A stretch of DNA of 39,956 bases, taken from Acidimicrobiia bacterium (lineage in GTDB: Bacteria > Actinomycetota > Acidimicrobiia > Spongiisociales > ZC4RG35). Positions 7,059 to 15,408 of the stretch are shown here, one piece after another; positions within the stretch are counted from its first letter, which is position 1; each line of letters starts with the position of its first letter. Made by a program: the position numbers and the translations under genes. Location: positions 1 to 39,956 of the forward strand of contig JACCTH010000036.1 of NCBI GenBank assembly GCA_013812505.1. Direction: 5' to 3'. The notes beneath the pieces were generated by a model, which saw nothing but the letters and a program-made list of their open reading frames with translations, did no database searches and was not told the DNA's origin.

Positions 7059-8728
7059 GAGATCAATCCCAAGGAGATCGCCGACCGTACGACGGAGGCC
7101 GCCGTGTGCCCGAGGCCACAAATCGATGCGTCCTTCATTGCGCGGTCGATCTCATCGATGAGACCCGCCTCCAGGGGGGCGCTTCGCGAACGGGCCAGGG
7201 CTTCCTCGACTCGAACGGTTCCAACCCGGCACGGAACACACTGACCGCAGCTCTCGTCACGAAAGAAGCGGGCGATGCGGCGGACGACGTCGTGCATGTC
7301 CCGGCTGGAGTTGAAAGCCATAACAACTCCCGACCCGAGCGAGACTCCTCGACTACGAGAATCCTCAAAGGTCAACGGCATCGACAACGCCTCAGTATCG
7401 ACAAAGGCGCCCGCCGCGCCACCGAGCAGGATCGCCTGCGTCTCGCCAACGAAGCCACCCGCAAGGTCAACCAACTCGCCGAGGGCGCCGCCCATCGCTA
7501 CCTCGTAGGTTCCCGGCCGGTTGATGTCGCCGGAAAGACAGAACAGCCTGGTGCCCGCCGAATCAGGCGTGCCAATCGCGGCAAAGGCTTCACCGCCTTC
7601 GAGGACGATCCCCGGGACATTGATCAAAGTCTCGACGTTGTTGATCACCGTCGGTCTTCCGAACAGCCCCACCTGGGCAGGAAAAGGGGGCTTCTGGCGT
7701 GGCTCTCCGCGTAGACCTTCGATCGAGTTGAAGAGGGCGGTCTCTTCCCCGCAGATGTAGGCGCCTTGACCGCGGATGATCTCGATGTCGAACTCCGGTC
7801 CGAGCTGTCCCGCCAGCCGGGTTTCGTGAAGAGCGTGGCGAAGCCGGGAGGCCGCCAACGGATATTCGCCCCGGACATAGATGTATCCCTTGGCGCAACC
7901 GGTCGCAACCGCGGCGATGATCATCGATTCGATCACCGCGAAGGGGTCACCTTCCATCACCACTCGGTCCTTGAACGTCCCCGGCTCGGATTCGTCGGCG
8001 TTGCACACCAGATAGCGGGGCGCCGGCTCAGCCGCCACCGCCCGCCACTTCACCCCGGTTGGGAACGCAGCCCCTCCTCGCCCCTTCAATCCTGACCGCT
8101 CGACCTCCTCGATCACCGCCGCCGGGCCTAAGGCGCGGGCCTTCTCCAACGCCTGCCATCCCCCGTGATCGGCATAGCTGCCGATGGATTCGGGGTCCGC
8201 GTGGCCGACGCGAGCGAGGAGACGATCGCCGACCACGGTCGGATCGGCGACGCCGACCAATTCGAACGGATCCTGGTCACCGGGAGCATTGACCACATCC
8301 TCGACCCCGGCTCGCTGCAGGAGGACGGCCGGACGTCGGTCGCATTGGCCCAGACACGGTGAGGAAACCACGGCATCGCCGTGCGGAAATTCACTTCGCA
8401 CTAGCCGGCAAGCGATGTCGTCGCAAACGTGGGCGACAACTGATGGGCGCTCGGTCGTTGAGATCAGTGCATAAAAGCTGGCGACGCCGTAGGCCTCGGC
8501 CGGTGGTATCACCAGACGCCGGCAAATCTCATTGAGGGCTCCTTTACTGACCCAGCCGATCTCTGATTGCACGGCCGATAGCACCGGGAGCAGAAGATGC
8601 CGATGCCTACGAGCGGAATGGCCACCAATAGCCAAATGGGATCCAACCTCTTCGACCGGATCGATCAACGCTGCAATGACGGCCCGCTCCGCGTCGGAGG
8701 GAGCATCGTCCATGAGCCGAATGTCCAT
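7055..8728 (-). CDS. fdhB: NAD-reducing formate dehydrogenase beta subunit (NuoE-NuoF fusion)
   Basis: 557 residues. The diaphorase part of a soluble formate dehydrogenase passes electrons to NAD+ through FMN. Residues 20-150 are a NuoE thioredoxin-like [2Fe-2S] domain with Cys102, 107, 125 and 129. Residues 165-557 are NuoF, with the FMN/NADH glycine-rich block GRGGAAFPTG (217-226), the ICGEETAL block (325-332) and the [4Fe-4S] cysteines 494, 497, 500 and 537. NuoE and NuoF are separate proteins in complex I; the fusion is common in formate dehydrogenases and hydrogenases. The ATG at 8728 abuts the stop of the catalytic gene with no gap, and the 3' end overlaps the next gene by 4 bp. Confidence 0.92.
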   Translation of the reverse strand: MDIRLMDDAPSDAERAVIAALIDPVEEVGSHLAIGGHSARRHRHLLLPVLSAVQSEIGWVSKGALNEICRRLVIPPAEAYGVASFYALISTTERPSVVAHVCDDIACRLVRSEFPHGDAVVSSPCLGQCDRRPAVLLQRAGVEDVVNAPGDQDPFELVGVADPTVVGDRLLARVGHADPESIGSYADHGGWQALEKARALGPAAVIEEVERSGLKGRGGAAFPTGVKWRAVAAEPAPRYLVCNADESEPGTFKDRVVMEGDPFAVIESMIIAAVATGCAKGYIYVRGEYPLAASRLRHALHETRLAGQLGPEFDIEIIRGQGAYICGEETALFNSIEGLRGEPRQKPPFPAQVGLFGRPTVINNVETLINVPGIVLEGGEAFAAIGTPDSAGTRLFCLSGDINRPGTYEVAMGGALGELVDLAGGFVGETQAILLGGAAGAFVDTEALSMPLTFEDSRSRGVSLGSGVVMAFNSSRDMHDVVRRIARFFRDESCGQCVPCRVGTVRVEEALARSRSAPLEAGLIDEIDRAMKDASICGLGHTAASVVRSAISLGLIS

Positions 8729-10615
8729 TCAGACCTTTTGTAGCTGAACCGCGGTGGCTTTGAACTCGGCGGTGCCGGACTTTGGGTCCCAGGTGTCAAT
8801 AGTGAGCTGGTTCACGTCGGCGTCCTCGCCGTAGTGCACCGACATGAAGACCAGGCCCGAACGCAGCGCCAGATCGCGCCGGGCGGGAACCTCGATGGTC
8901 CCCCGCCGTGACGACACTTTCACCAGGTCACCGTCGTGGATGGCAAGGCGGTCGGCGTCCTCAGGTGAGATATCGATCGTCCCTCCCGTTCGGATCGGCG
9001 AGTCGTAGCCCGCCGACTGAACCCCGGTGTTGAACCCGTCGAGGTGTCGACCGGTGGTCATGCGATATGGGAAGTCGTTGGTGAGTCGATCAACCGGGGG
9101 AACCCAGTCGACGGCGATGAAAGGAGCCGGTGGCGACTCGAGCGGCTGCTTCCAAAGGCGACCGTGGATGAACAGCTCGCCCGGATGATTCTCGTCATAA
9201 CACGGCCATTGGATTCCCCCGAGCTCTTCGAGGCGCTGGTAGCTCATCCCGGCGTGCATGGGGGAAACCAATCGGAGCTCATTCCACGCGTCCTCAGGCG
9301 TGGGTTGGCCCCAATCGGCGCCCATTCCCCGGGCGAGCATGCCAATGATGTCAACGTCTGGTCGTGCCTCGCCGGGCGGCTCGAGCGCCTTGCGCACCCG
9401 TTGCACCCGGCGCTCGCTCGAGGTCACAGTGCCCTCCGATTCGCACCAATCGGCGGCGGCGGGGAGTACAACGTCGGCCATCTGCGCAGTTCGGGTGAGG
9501 AAAATATCTTGCACCACCATGAAATCGAGGCCCTCGAGTGCTTGCCGCGCGTGGACAACATCGGCTTCGGACTCGGCGGGGTTCTCGCCGATCACATATA
9601 GGCCGCGCAGCTTTCCGGCCGCCATCGCCTCGAACATCTGGGTTAGGTGCCAGCCGCGTTTGGGAGGGATCGTATGGTTCCAGATCCGTTCTGCCCTCGC
9701 CCGCAAGTCGTCGTCTTCGACGTCCTGGAACCCGGGCAGCTTGTTGGGGATGGCGCCCATGTCCCCTCCCCCTTGCACATTGTTCTGTCCGCGGAGAGGA
9801 ACGAGGCCTGATCCATAGCGCCCAACGTGCCCGGTGAGAAGGGCGAGATTGATCAGAGCCAAGACATTGTCGGTGGCGTTGTGGTGTTCGGTAATCCCCA
9901 ACGTCCACACGATCTGGGCCATGCCGGCTGAGGCATAAGAAACGGCCATCTCCTCGATGACGTCTGAAGGGATACCGGTGATTTCCTCGACTCGGTCTAA
10001 CGGATACTCGCCGACTTTGGCGGCGTAGTCGTCGAAGCTGGTGGTGGCGTTGGCGATGAAATCGCGGTGCTGAAGGCCGCGTTCAATTATCACCCGCGCC
10101 ATCCCATTAGCGAGGGCGATGTCTGAGCCAACGTCAATCCCAAGCCAGATGTCGGCCCATTTGGCAGATTCGCTTCGGCGAGGGTCAACCGTATAGAGCC
10201 GTGCCCCGTTGCGAACTCCGCGCAAAAGGTGGTGGAAAAAGATGGGATGGGCGGCGCGCGCGTTCGAGCCCCAGAGGAGGATTACGTCGGCGTGCTCGAT
10301 CTCCTCGTAAGAACTAGTACCGCCACCTGCTCCAAAGACTGCCGCCAGACCGGCGACGGAAGGAGCGTGTCAAGTGCGGTTGCAACTGTCGATGTTGTTG
10401 GTGCCGAGGACCGTGCGGGCGAACTTCTGAGCCAGATAGTTGGTCTCATTCGTCGCCTTCGAACAGGAGAAGAGGCCAAGCGCCTCGCCTCCGTGTTCTG
10501 CTTGAACGGCTCGGAGCCCGTCCACCGCGGTCACCACCGCGTCGTCCCACGTGGTGGGTTGCAGACGACCATCTCGACGGACTAGAGGGGTCGTCAGCCG
10601 AATATTGGGAGCCAT
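8729..10615 (-). CDS. fdhA: Formate dehydrogenase catalytic subunit, selenocysteine-containing (in-frame UGA at codon 82)
   Basis: 628 residues when TGA 10372-10370 is read as selenocysteine. It oxidises formate to CO2 at a bis-pterin Mo or W centre. The frame is continuous across the TGA: IDSCNRT, TGA, HAPSVAGLAAVFGAGG. This matches the active site of selenocysteine formate dehydrogenases, where U is followed by His. Further family blocks are LLWGSNARAAHPIFFHHL, YTVDPRRSESAKWADI, RGQNNVQGGGDMGAIPNK, YVIGENPAESEADV and GRHLDGFNTG. The start is ATG 10615, with a perfect AAGGAGGTGA just before it; MAPNIRLTTPLVRRDG is the linker that normally follows the Mo-enzyme [4Fe-4S] domain, so that domain is missing here and is supplied by the gene at 6102-7058. 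It is first in a three-gene operon, divergent from a histidine kinase. Confidence 0.93.
10341..10372 (-). promoter_or_regulatory. Selenocysteine UGA codon with a bacterial SECIS-like hairpin
   Basis: UGA is at 10372-10370. Eighteen bases later the RNA forms a 6-bp stem GUCGCC/GGCGGC (10357-10352 and 10346-10341, one U-G pair) closed by the pentaloop GGUCU (10351-10347). The Escherichia coli fdhF SECIS, as I remember it, has the same GGUCU apical loop at the same distance from UGA; SelB binds that loop. The hairpin is inside the coding sequence, as expected for a bacterial SECIS. Confidence 0.9.
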
Positions 10616-10617
10616 TT

Positions 10618-10627
10618 TCACCTCCTT
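10618..10627 (-). promoter_or_regulatory. Consensus Shine-Dalgarno fixing the fdhA start
   Basis: AAGGAGGTGA on the minus strand is complementary to the 16S anti-Shine-Dalgarno over all ten bases and ends two bases before ATG 10615. It rules out the upstream in-frame ATG at 10645. It is one of the strongest ribosome sites in the window, while many other genes here have none. Confidence 0.85.
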
Positions 10628-10724
10628 TCCTTTACTTAGGGCCATCTTGCCAGACCGGTGGCACCTCCCCCAACAGGTCCTTGTCTTTCAAGGATGCCAG
10701 CAAACATGCCGATGAAATCAGGTT
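10628..10724. other. Divergent promoter region between the fdh operon and a histidine kinase, with two small inverted repeats
   Basis: The spacer holds TGCCA-GACCGG-TGGCA at 10648-10663 and TCCTTG-TCTTT-CAAGGA at 10678-10694. Either could be a regulator site or a small RNA hairpin in the fdh leader. TGAAAT lies six bases before the kinase GTG at 10725, a weak fit to the leaderless pattern seen elsewhere. No stronger signal is visible. Confidence 0.4.
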
Positions 10725-12890
10725 GTGTCGACAACGCTGCCCATGTTGGGTTCGAGCCCGGTCGATCGGACGCTGATCCGTCGCCAGGTTGAGCAAGCAG
10801 CGCTGGTCGCCCTTAGCCAGGCCGCCCTCGAAAGCATTGATGCTCCTTCGATCCTCCGTATGGCCGTCGAGCGCGTCGCTTTGGTGTGCGGGGTCGAAGC
10901 TGTAACGATCGTCGAGCGGATCAGCGAGACCGAAAGCGTGATTCGCGCCGATGTCGGCTACCCAATGCTCGATCGCGGGGTGGTGAACGCCGTCAACGTC
11001 GTCATTCCCTCGCGGCGCGGAACCTGGGGGACCCTCGGTCTCTGGACCCAAGGGGGGCAACAACTGACGCGGGAGGATGCGCAGTTTGCCGAGGTGATTG
11101 CCTGCCTGGTGGGCTGGGTTGTCTCTCGCAATGAAGTCGAGACGAGGCTGGCCGAGGCGATTCGCGACAAGGACCGTGGCCTCCGCTTGGAAACGGCGCT
11201 CTCGCGCTGCGCTCGAGCCCTCCTCGGCGATCACGACGCTGCGGCCGTCGAGCTCAGTCTGCGGGCGCTGATGGAAGCTACCGACGCGTCGACCGGCTTT
11301 ATCGATTGGCATTGGCTCGAGGACCGCGCATTGCCGAGGATTTGCCTTAGTCGGGACGGACGATCCGAAGAATTGGGTCGGCATTGGGACGGCGTCTCTT
11401 GGAACGACCTCGCCTCGATCCGCCGCCTGCTCGAGCGCGGTGAAAGCACAGTGGCGCGGGTTGGCGAGCTTCCCAGCGAGGAGGCAGCTTTTTTCCTGAC
11501 CGGGCCCGAGCTGATCATGACCGAGCTGAATGTTCCCATCATGGTCAAGGGTGTTTGGGCCGGCACCATCGGCCTGGGCGATCGCGATGAGCATCGAACG
11601 TGGGATCGCAAGGAATCGATCGCGATCGAACACTTCGCCTCGCTTCTTTCGGGCTGGTGGGAGAAACGCAACTACGTGCTCCGCCTGGAGGAAGCGGCGG
11701 CGGCTCGACATCGCCGAATCAGACTCGAGAAGTCCGTCGCCGCCGCAGCCCAGCTCCTTATCCAGTCGAGCCAACCGGGCGACCTCGACCGCGCCCTCCG
11801 CTTGCTCCTTGACGGCACTGACACGACAAGCGTGTTCATCGAGCGCAACGTCGAGAATGACCGGGGCGAGCTTTGTTCCAAAGTGGTTGCCGTTGCCCAA
11901 CGTCCGGGCTCGGTGTACGACCCGTCGTACTGGGACATGATGCCTTGGACGAGCATGCCGCACACCTACCAGTTCCTCGCCCGAGGCGAGGTGGCAATCC
12001 TGATCCCGGAGCAAATGGAAGGGCCGGAGGCGGATACCTATGCGCTGACGCCGGTGAAGTCAGAGGTCGACTTCCCCATCATGATCGATGGAGTTTGGCG
12101 AGGTCTGATTGGCTTGGCCGACGAGAACAGTGCTCGCGATTGGAGCGACGAGATCCAAATGCTCCATACCGCGGCCGAGATGATCGCGGCCTTCTGGGGC
12201 CGGATTGAAGCCGCCCACCGGCTAGAAGAGGTGGCTAACTCGAAGGCTGAGTTCATCGCGTCGATAAGTCACGAGCTTCGCACCCCGCTCACGGCCGTCG
12301 TCGGCCTGGCTAAGACGATGACCGACCCCGGCTACGCGAACCGTCCCGAGGACAGCCGCGAGTTCATGAAGATCATCGCTGACCAAGCGGTCGAGATGGC
12401 GGCGATCGTCGAGGATCTGCTGGTCGTCGCTCGTTCAAACATCGGCAGCGTGACGATCCGCTCGGAGGAGATCGATTTGGTGGTGGAAACCGAAACTGCC
12501 AGCCGGGGGGTGCGGTGGAATGACAAAAAGGCGCCGGAAATCTCAGGCGAGGCCAAGGCCCATGCCGACCCCCTTCGTGTTCGGCAGATCATCCGCAACT
12601 TGCTCACCAACGCCCTTCGCTACGGCGGCCACCAGGTCCGGGTCACCCTGGCTGAAATCGAGGGGTGGGCCCAAGTCCGGGTGATGGACGACGGCAAGGG
12701 CATCCCTGACGCCGACCGTGAACGAATTTTCCGACCCTTCGAGCGAGCCCATCGCCGCCAAGGCCAGCCAGCGTCGGTCGGTCTTGGGCTCACGGTCAGC
12801 CGGCAGCTGGCCGTCCTGATGGGCGGTTCGCTCAACTATGCCGTCCGCGACGGCTGGAGCACCTTCGAGCTCCACCTTCCCTCAAACTGA
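10725..12890 (+). CDS. Soluble sensor histidine kinase with three GAF-like domains
   Basis: 721 residues, no membrane segment. Three GAF-like sensor units cover about residues 20-145, 155-325 and 335-500. The second and third share NVPIMVKGVWAGTIGL and DFPIMIDGVWRGLIGL, and all three end in a similar helix with a RLEE-type sequence, so they look like internal duplications. The dimerisation/phosphoacceptor domain follows, with His516 in SHELRTPLTAVVG. The ATPase domain has NLLTNALRYGG, DDGKGIP and GLGLTVSRQLAVLMGG, all intact. The ligand is unknown. No response regulator is in the window. It is divergent from the formate dehydrogenase operon, so control of that operon is possible but unproved. 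The start is GTG 10725 or ATG 10743. Confidence 0.88.
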   Translation: MSTTLPMLGSSPVDRTLIRRQVEQAALVALSQAALESIDAPSILRMAVERVALVCGVEAVTIVERISETESVIRADVGYPMLDRGVVNAVNVVIPSRRGTWGTLGLWTQGGQQLTREDAQFAEVIACLVGWVVSRNEVETRLAEAIRDKDRGLRLETALSRCARALLGDHDAAAVELSLRALMEATDASTGFIDWHWLEDRALPRICLSRDGRSEELGRHWDGVSWNDLASIRRLLERGESTVARVGELPSEEAAFFLTGPELIMTELNVPIMVKGVWAGTIGLGDRDEHRTWDRKESIAIEHFASLLSGWWEKRNYVLRLEEAAAARHRRIRLEKSVAAAAQLLIQSSQPGDLDRALRLLLDGTDTTSVFIERNVENDRGELCSKVVAVAQRPGSVYDPSYWDMMPWTSMPHTYQFLARGEVAILIPEQMEGPEADTYALTPVKSEVDFPIMIDGVWRGLIGLADENSARDWSDEIQMLHTAAEMIAAFWGRIEAAHRLEEVANSKAEFIASISHELRTPLTAVVGLAKTMTDPGYANRPEDSREFMKIIADQAVEMAAIVEDLLVVARSNIGSVTIRSEEIDLVVETETASRGVRWNDKKAPEISGEAKAHADPLRVRQIIRNLLTNALRYGGHQVRVTLAEIEGWAQVRVMDDGKGIPDADRERIFRPFERAHRRQGQPASVGLGLTVSRQLAVLMGGSLNYAVRDGWSTFELHLPSN

Positions 12891-12901
12891 CGTTTTTATC
12901 A
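12891..12901 (+). terminator. T-rich 3' motif CGTTTTTATCA directly after the kinase stop codon
   Basis: The motif follows the TGA at 12888-12890 with no gap. The same motif is found 2-3 bases after the stops of fhs (minus strand) and of the ABC transporter operon (minus strand), each time in front of a strong hairpin. Here no strong hairpin follows, so the role as a transcript end is inferred from the repetition only. Confidence 0.35.
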
Positions 12902-12931
12902 GCTAGCCGCGTAGACCCAATTCTGCCTTTC

Positions 12932-12966
12932 CATGCATTTTGCATGTGAGTATTGTGTTTGCATGT
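12932..12966 (+). promoter_or_regulatory. Promoter and probable autoregulatory operator of the toxin-antitoxin pair
   Basis: A palindrome CATGCA-TTT-TGCATG spans 12932-12946. TTTGCATGT is repeated at 12939-12947 and 12958-12966, 19 bp apart, the second copy containing the antitoxin ATG. TATTGT at 12951-12956 stands six bases before that ATG and is a candidate -10 box of a leaderless mRNA. Ribbon-helix-helix antitoxins usually bind such repeats over their own promoter. Confidence 0.6.
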
Positions 12967-13193
12967 CATCGACAATTCAGATCCGGAACGTCCCCCCGGC
13001 CTTACACAGGCGTGTCAAGGCACGGGCCGCCCTGGCCGGCATGTCGCTTTCGGACTATGTCCTACGCGAGATCGAGTGGGCTTTGGAGCGACCCACCCGG
13101 GCCGAGCTTCTAGCAAGCATCTCCCGCCTTCCAGCGATCGAGCTGGACCCGCCCGCGGCGACCCTGATCAGGGAGGAGCGTGACCGCCGCTGA
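12963..13193 (+). CDS. Ribbon-helix-helix antitoxin of a VapBC-type pair
   Basis: 76 residues from ATG 12963. The first strand TIQIRNVPPALHRRVKARAA, followed by LAGMSLSDYVLREI, is the FitA-like ribbon-helix-helix DNA-binding fold. The C-terminal part (about 50-76, ELDPPAATLIREERDRR) should be the toxin-wrapping tail. It neutralises the PIN-domain ribonuclease encoded next and represses the operon. Upstream in-frame codons back to 12933 overlap the operator, so the ATG inside the repeat is preferred. The stop overlaps the toxin start as CTGA. Confidence 0.85.
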   Translation: MSSTIQIRNVPPALHRRVKARAALAGMSLSDYVLREIEWALERPTRAELLASISRLPAIELDPPAATLIREERDRR

Positions 13194-13588
13194 TCGTTCT
13201 CGATGCCTCAGTTGTCGTCGAACTCCTGCTCAACACAGTCCGTGGGAACGTCGCCGCCAAGCGGCTGAACGAGGCCGACGTCACCCTCCATGCGCCACAT
13301 CTAGTTGGTGTTGAAGTCTCGCAGGCGGTCCGGAGATATGTTCGAACGGGCACGCTTCCACAAGAACGAGGAAGGCTGGCGCTCTTGCATCTTGCAGAAC
13401 TCGACTTGCGGCGGTATCCCCACGAGCCCTTGCTCCCAAGGATTTGGTCGCTTCGCGAAAACCTTACCGCTTACGACGCCGCGTACGTGAGTCTGGCCGA
13501 GGCCCTCGATGCACCGCTGTGGACCTTCGACAGCGCATTGGAGTCGGTGCCCGGATCCGTGGCCGTCGTCGAGGTCTTGGCCACCTGA
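13190..13588 (+). CDS. PIN-domain ribonuclease toxin of a VapBC-type pair, probable CTG start
   Basis: 132 residues. The frame opens LIVLDASVVVELLL, the usual VapC beginning with the first catalytic Asp. It continues with HAPHLVGVEVSQAVRR (catalytic Glu), LTAYDAAYVSLAEAL (Asp) and TFDSAL (Asp), so all four acidic PIN residues are present. There is no ATG, GTG or TTG between the in-frame stop TGA at 13181 and the conserved first strand. CTG 13190-13192 overlaps the antitoxin TGA as CTGA, as ATGA would in a normal coupled pair. The toxin should cleave RNA, usually tRNA or rRNA. The gene is easily missed because of the start codon. Confidence 0.85.
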   Translation: MIVLDASVVVELLLNTVRGNVAAKRLNEADVTLHAPHLVGVEVSQAVRRYVRTGTLPQERGRLALLHLAELDLRRYPHEPLLPRIWSLRENLTAYDAAYVSLAEALDAPLWTFDSALESVPGSVAVVEVLAT

Positions 13589-13602
13589 GCGATGTTCTCG
13601 CG

Positions 13603-13635
13603 ACGCAAACAGGGCGCTTTACGCCCTGTTTGCGT
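13603..13635. terminator. Perfect 14-bp hairpin between the convergent toxin and fhs genes
   Basis: ACGCAAACAGGGCG (13603-13616) pairs with CGCCCTGTTTGCGT (13622-13635) around loop CTTTA. On the plus strand no T-run follows. On the minus strand the T-run (CGTTTTATCA, 13644-13635) comes before the hairpin rather than after it. It probably ends both transcripts, but it is not a standard intrinsic terminator. Confidence 0.75.
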
Positions 13636-13647
13636 GATAAAACGTGC

Positions 13648-15408
13648 TTAGAAGAGGCCGATGACGTCCCCGTTCTCGTCGATGTCGACCCGGAGATAGG
13701 CGGGGTTGGAGCCAAGCCCGGGCATGGTCCGCATCTCCCCCAAGATCGGGTATATGAACCCGGCGCCCACCGACGCCCTCACCTCGCGCACCGGGATGGT
13801 GAAACCGGTCGGGGCGCCTTTGAGGTTCGGGTCGTGGGAAATCGAGAGATGGGTCTTGGCCATGCAGATCGGTAAGTAGCCAAAGCCGGCCTTCTCAAAG
13901 CCCTCGATCTGTTTCGAGGCCACCGGCGAATACTCAACCTCGCCGGCGCCGTAGATATCGCGGGCGATGATCTCGATCTTCTGTCGAATCCCCATATTCA
14001 GCGGATAGAGATAAGAGAACTCGTTGGGCTTTTCAGAAGCCTCCACCACCGCCTCGGCCAACTCGGCAGCCCCCGCCCCGCCTTGGGCCCAATGGTCGGC
14101 ACGCACCGCGGCGTCGGCGCCTGCTTCCAGCGCCGCCTCCCGGATCGCATTGATCTCGGCCCCGGTGTCGGTGGGAAAGGAGTTGATCGCCACCACTACC
14201 GGCAGGCCGAAGCGCTTCACGGTGCTGATGTGGGCGATGAGGTTGGGCATCCCGGCTTGCAGCAACGCCAAGTTCTCTTCCGTGTAAGCCTTGTCGAGGG
14301 GCCTCCCCAAAACGACCCGCGGACCGCCACCATGGGTCTTGAGGGCGCGAACCGTTGCCACGAGGACGACGCAATCGGGTTTCAGTCCCGACGTTCGACA
14401 TTTGATGTCGAGGAACTTCTCCATCCCCATGTCCGCCCCGAACCCCGATTCGGTGACGACGAACTCAGCCGAGTGGAGAGCGACGCGGTCGGCGAGGATC
14501 GACGAGTTGCCATGGGCAATGTTGGCGAAGGGCCCGGCATGTACGAAAGCCGGCTGGCCTTCCAGGGTCTGCATCAGGTTGGGATGGAGGCTGTCGCGCA
14601 TGAGCACGGTGACCGCTCCAGCCACACCCAGGTCCTCCAGGGTCAACGGCTTGTCCGACTTGGAAATCCCGAACACGACCCGGCTCACGCGCTCTCGCAG
14701 GTTGCGCAGGGCACTGGCAAAGTCGGAGCCGTCGACGAGGGCAAGGATCGCCATCAGCTCGGAGGCGACGCTGATGTCAAAACCGGTCTCCCGCGGCCGG
14801 CCCTCGTCACCGCCACCAAGTCCAACGATCACATTGCGCAGCGCCCGGTCGTTGACGTCGAGGACCCGGTTCCACTGCAGGTTGAAGACGTCGATGCCGA
14901 GCCGTTCCAGCCCGATCTTCTTCAGGCCTTCGTCGGACATGCGCGTCTCGTGATACCAACGGGCGTCGATGGCCGCGGCGACCAGATTGTGGGCGGTGGT
15001 GATGGCGTGGATGTCGCCGGTGAGATGGAGATTGAACTCGTCCATCGGCACCACTTGGCTTTGCCCGCCGCCAGCCGCACCGCCTTTGATGCCAAAGGTC
15101 GGACCCATCGACGGTTGGCGGATGCAGGCGACTGCGTTCTTGCCGATCGTCCCAAGGCCTTGGACGAGGCCGACCGTCGTCGTGGTCTTCCCCTCACCGA
15201 GGGGGGTGGGAGTGATGGCAGTGACATCGATGTACTTGCCGCGAGCCCGGGAACCGATGCGTTTGAGGACGTCGAGATGGACTTTGGCCTTTGTCCGTCC
15301 GAACGGGATCAAGTCGTCGCTGCCGAGCCCAATTTTGGCCGCCACCTCTTCAATCGGTGCCAACTTGGCACCGCGAGCGACCTCGAGATCACTGGGGAAC
15401 TGACTCAT
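13648..15408 (-). CDS. fhs: Formate-tetrahydrofolate ligase (10-formyl-THF synthetase)
   Basis: 586 residues, slightly longer than the usual ~560. It catalyses formate + THF + ATP to 10-formyl-THF; the reaction is reversible and can release formate plus ATP during methyl oxidation. The P-loop TPTPLGEGKTTTTVGL is at about residues 66-81. Other family blocks are RQPSMGPTFGIKGGAAGGG, MDEFNLHLTGDIHAIT, DFASALRNLRERVSRVVFGI and FVHAGPFANIAHGNSS. It is the last gene of the demethylation operon, its ATG overlapping the IclR stop as ATGA. In this setting it most likely runs towards formate, feeding the formate dehydrogenase encoded at 6102-10615 (inference). Confidence 0.96.
   Translation of the reverse strand: MSQFPSDLEVARGAKLAPIEEVAAKIGLGSDDLIPFGRTKAKVHLDVLKRIGSRARGKYIDVTAITPTPLGEGKTTTTVGLVQGLGTIGKNAVACIRQPSMGPTFGIKGGAAGGGQSQVVPMDEFNLHLTGDIHAITTAHNLVAAAIDARWYHETRMSDEGLKKIGLERLGIDVFNLQWNRVLDVNDRALRNVIVGLGGGDEGRPRETGFDISVASELMAILALVDGSDFASALRNLRERVSRVVFGISKSDKPLTLEDLGVAGAVTVLMRDSLHPNLMQTLEGQPAFVHAGPFANIAHGNSSILADRVALHSAEFVVTESGFGADMGMEKFLDIKCRTSGLKPDCVVLVATVRALKTHGGGPRVVLGRPLDKAYTEENLALLQAGMPNLIAHISTVKRFGLPVVVAINSFPTDTGAEINAIREAALEAGADAAVRADHWAQGGAGAAELAEAVVEASEKPNEFSYLYPLNMGIRQKIEIIARDIYGAGEVEYSPVASKQIEGFEKAGFGYLPICMAKTHLSISHDPNLKGAPTGFTIPVREVRASVGAGFIYPILGEMRTMPGLGSNPAYLRVDIDENGDVIGLF

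Noticed and set aside
10370-10372. TGA in fdhA as a nonsense mutation or gene boundary
   Set aside because: The frame is conserved on both sides, the codon is exactly at the catalytic position, and a GGUCU SECIS hairpin plus selD are present.
10648-10694. Inverted repeats upstream of fdhA as terminators or a riboswitch
   Set aside because: The stems are short, there is no T-run, and no known riboswitch pattern is seen; listed only as part of the divergent spacer.
10632-12014. Long minus-strand open frame (about 460 codons)
   Set aside because: Antisense to the histidine kinase, whose domains are all complete; no family features.
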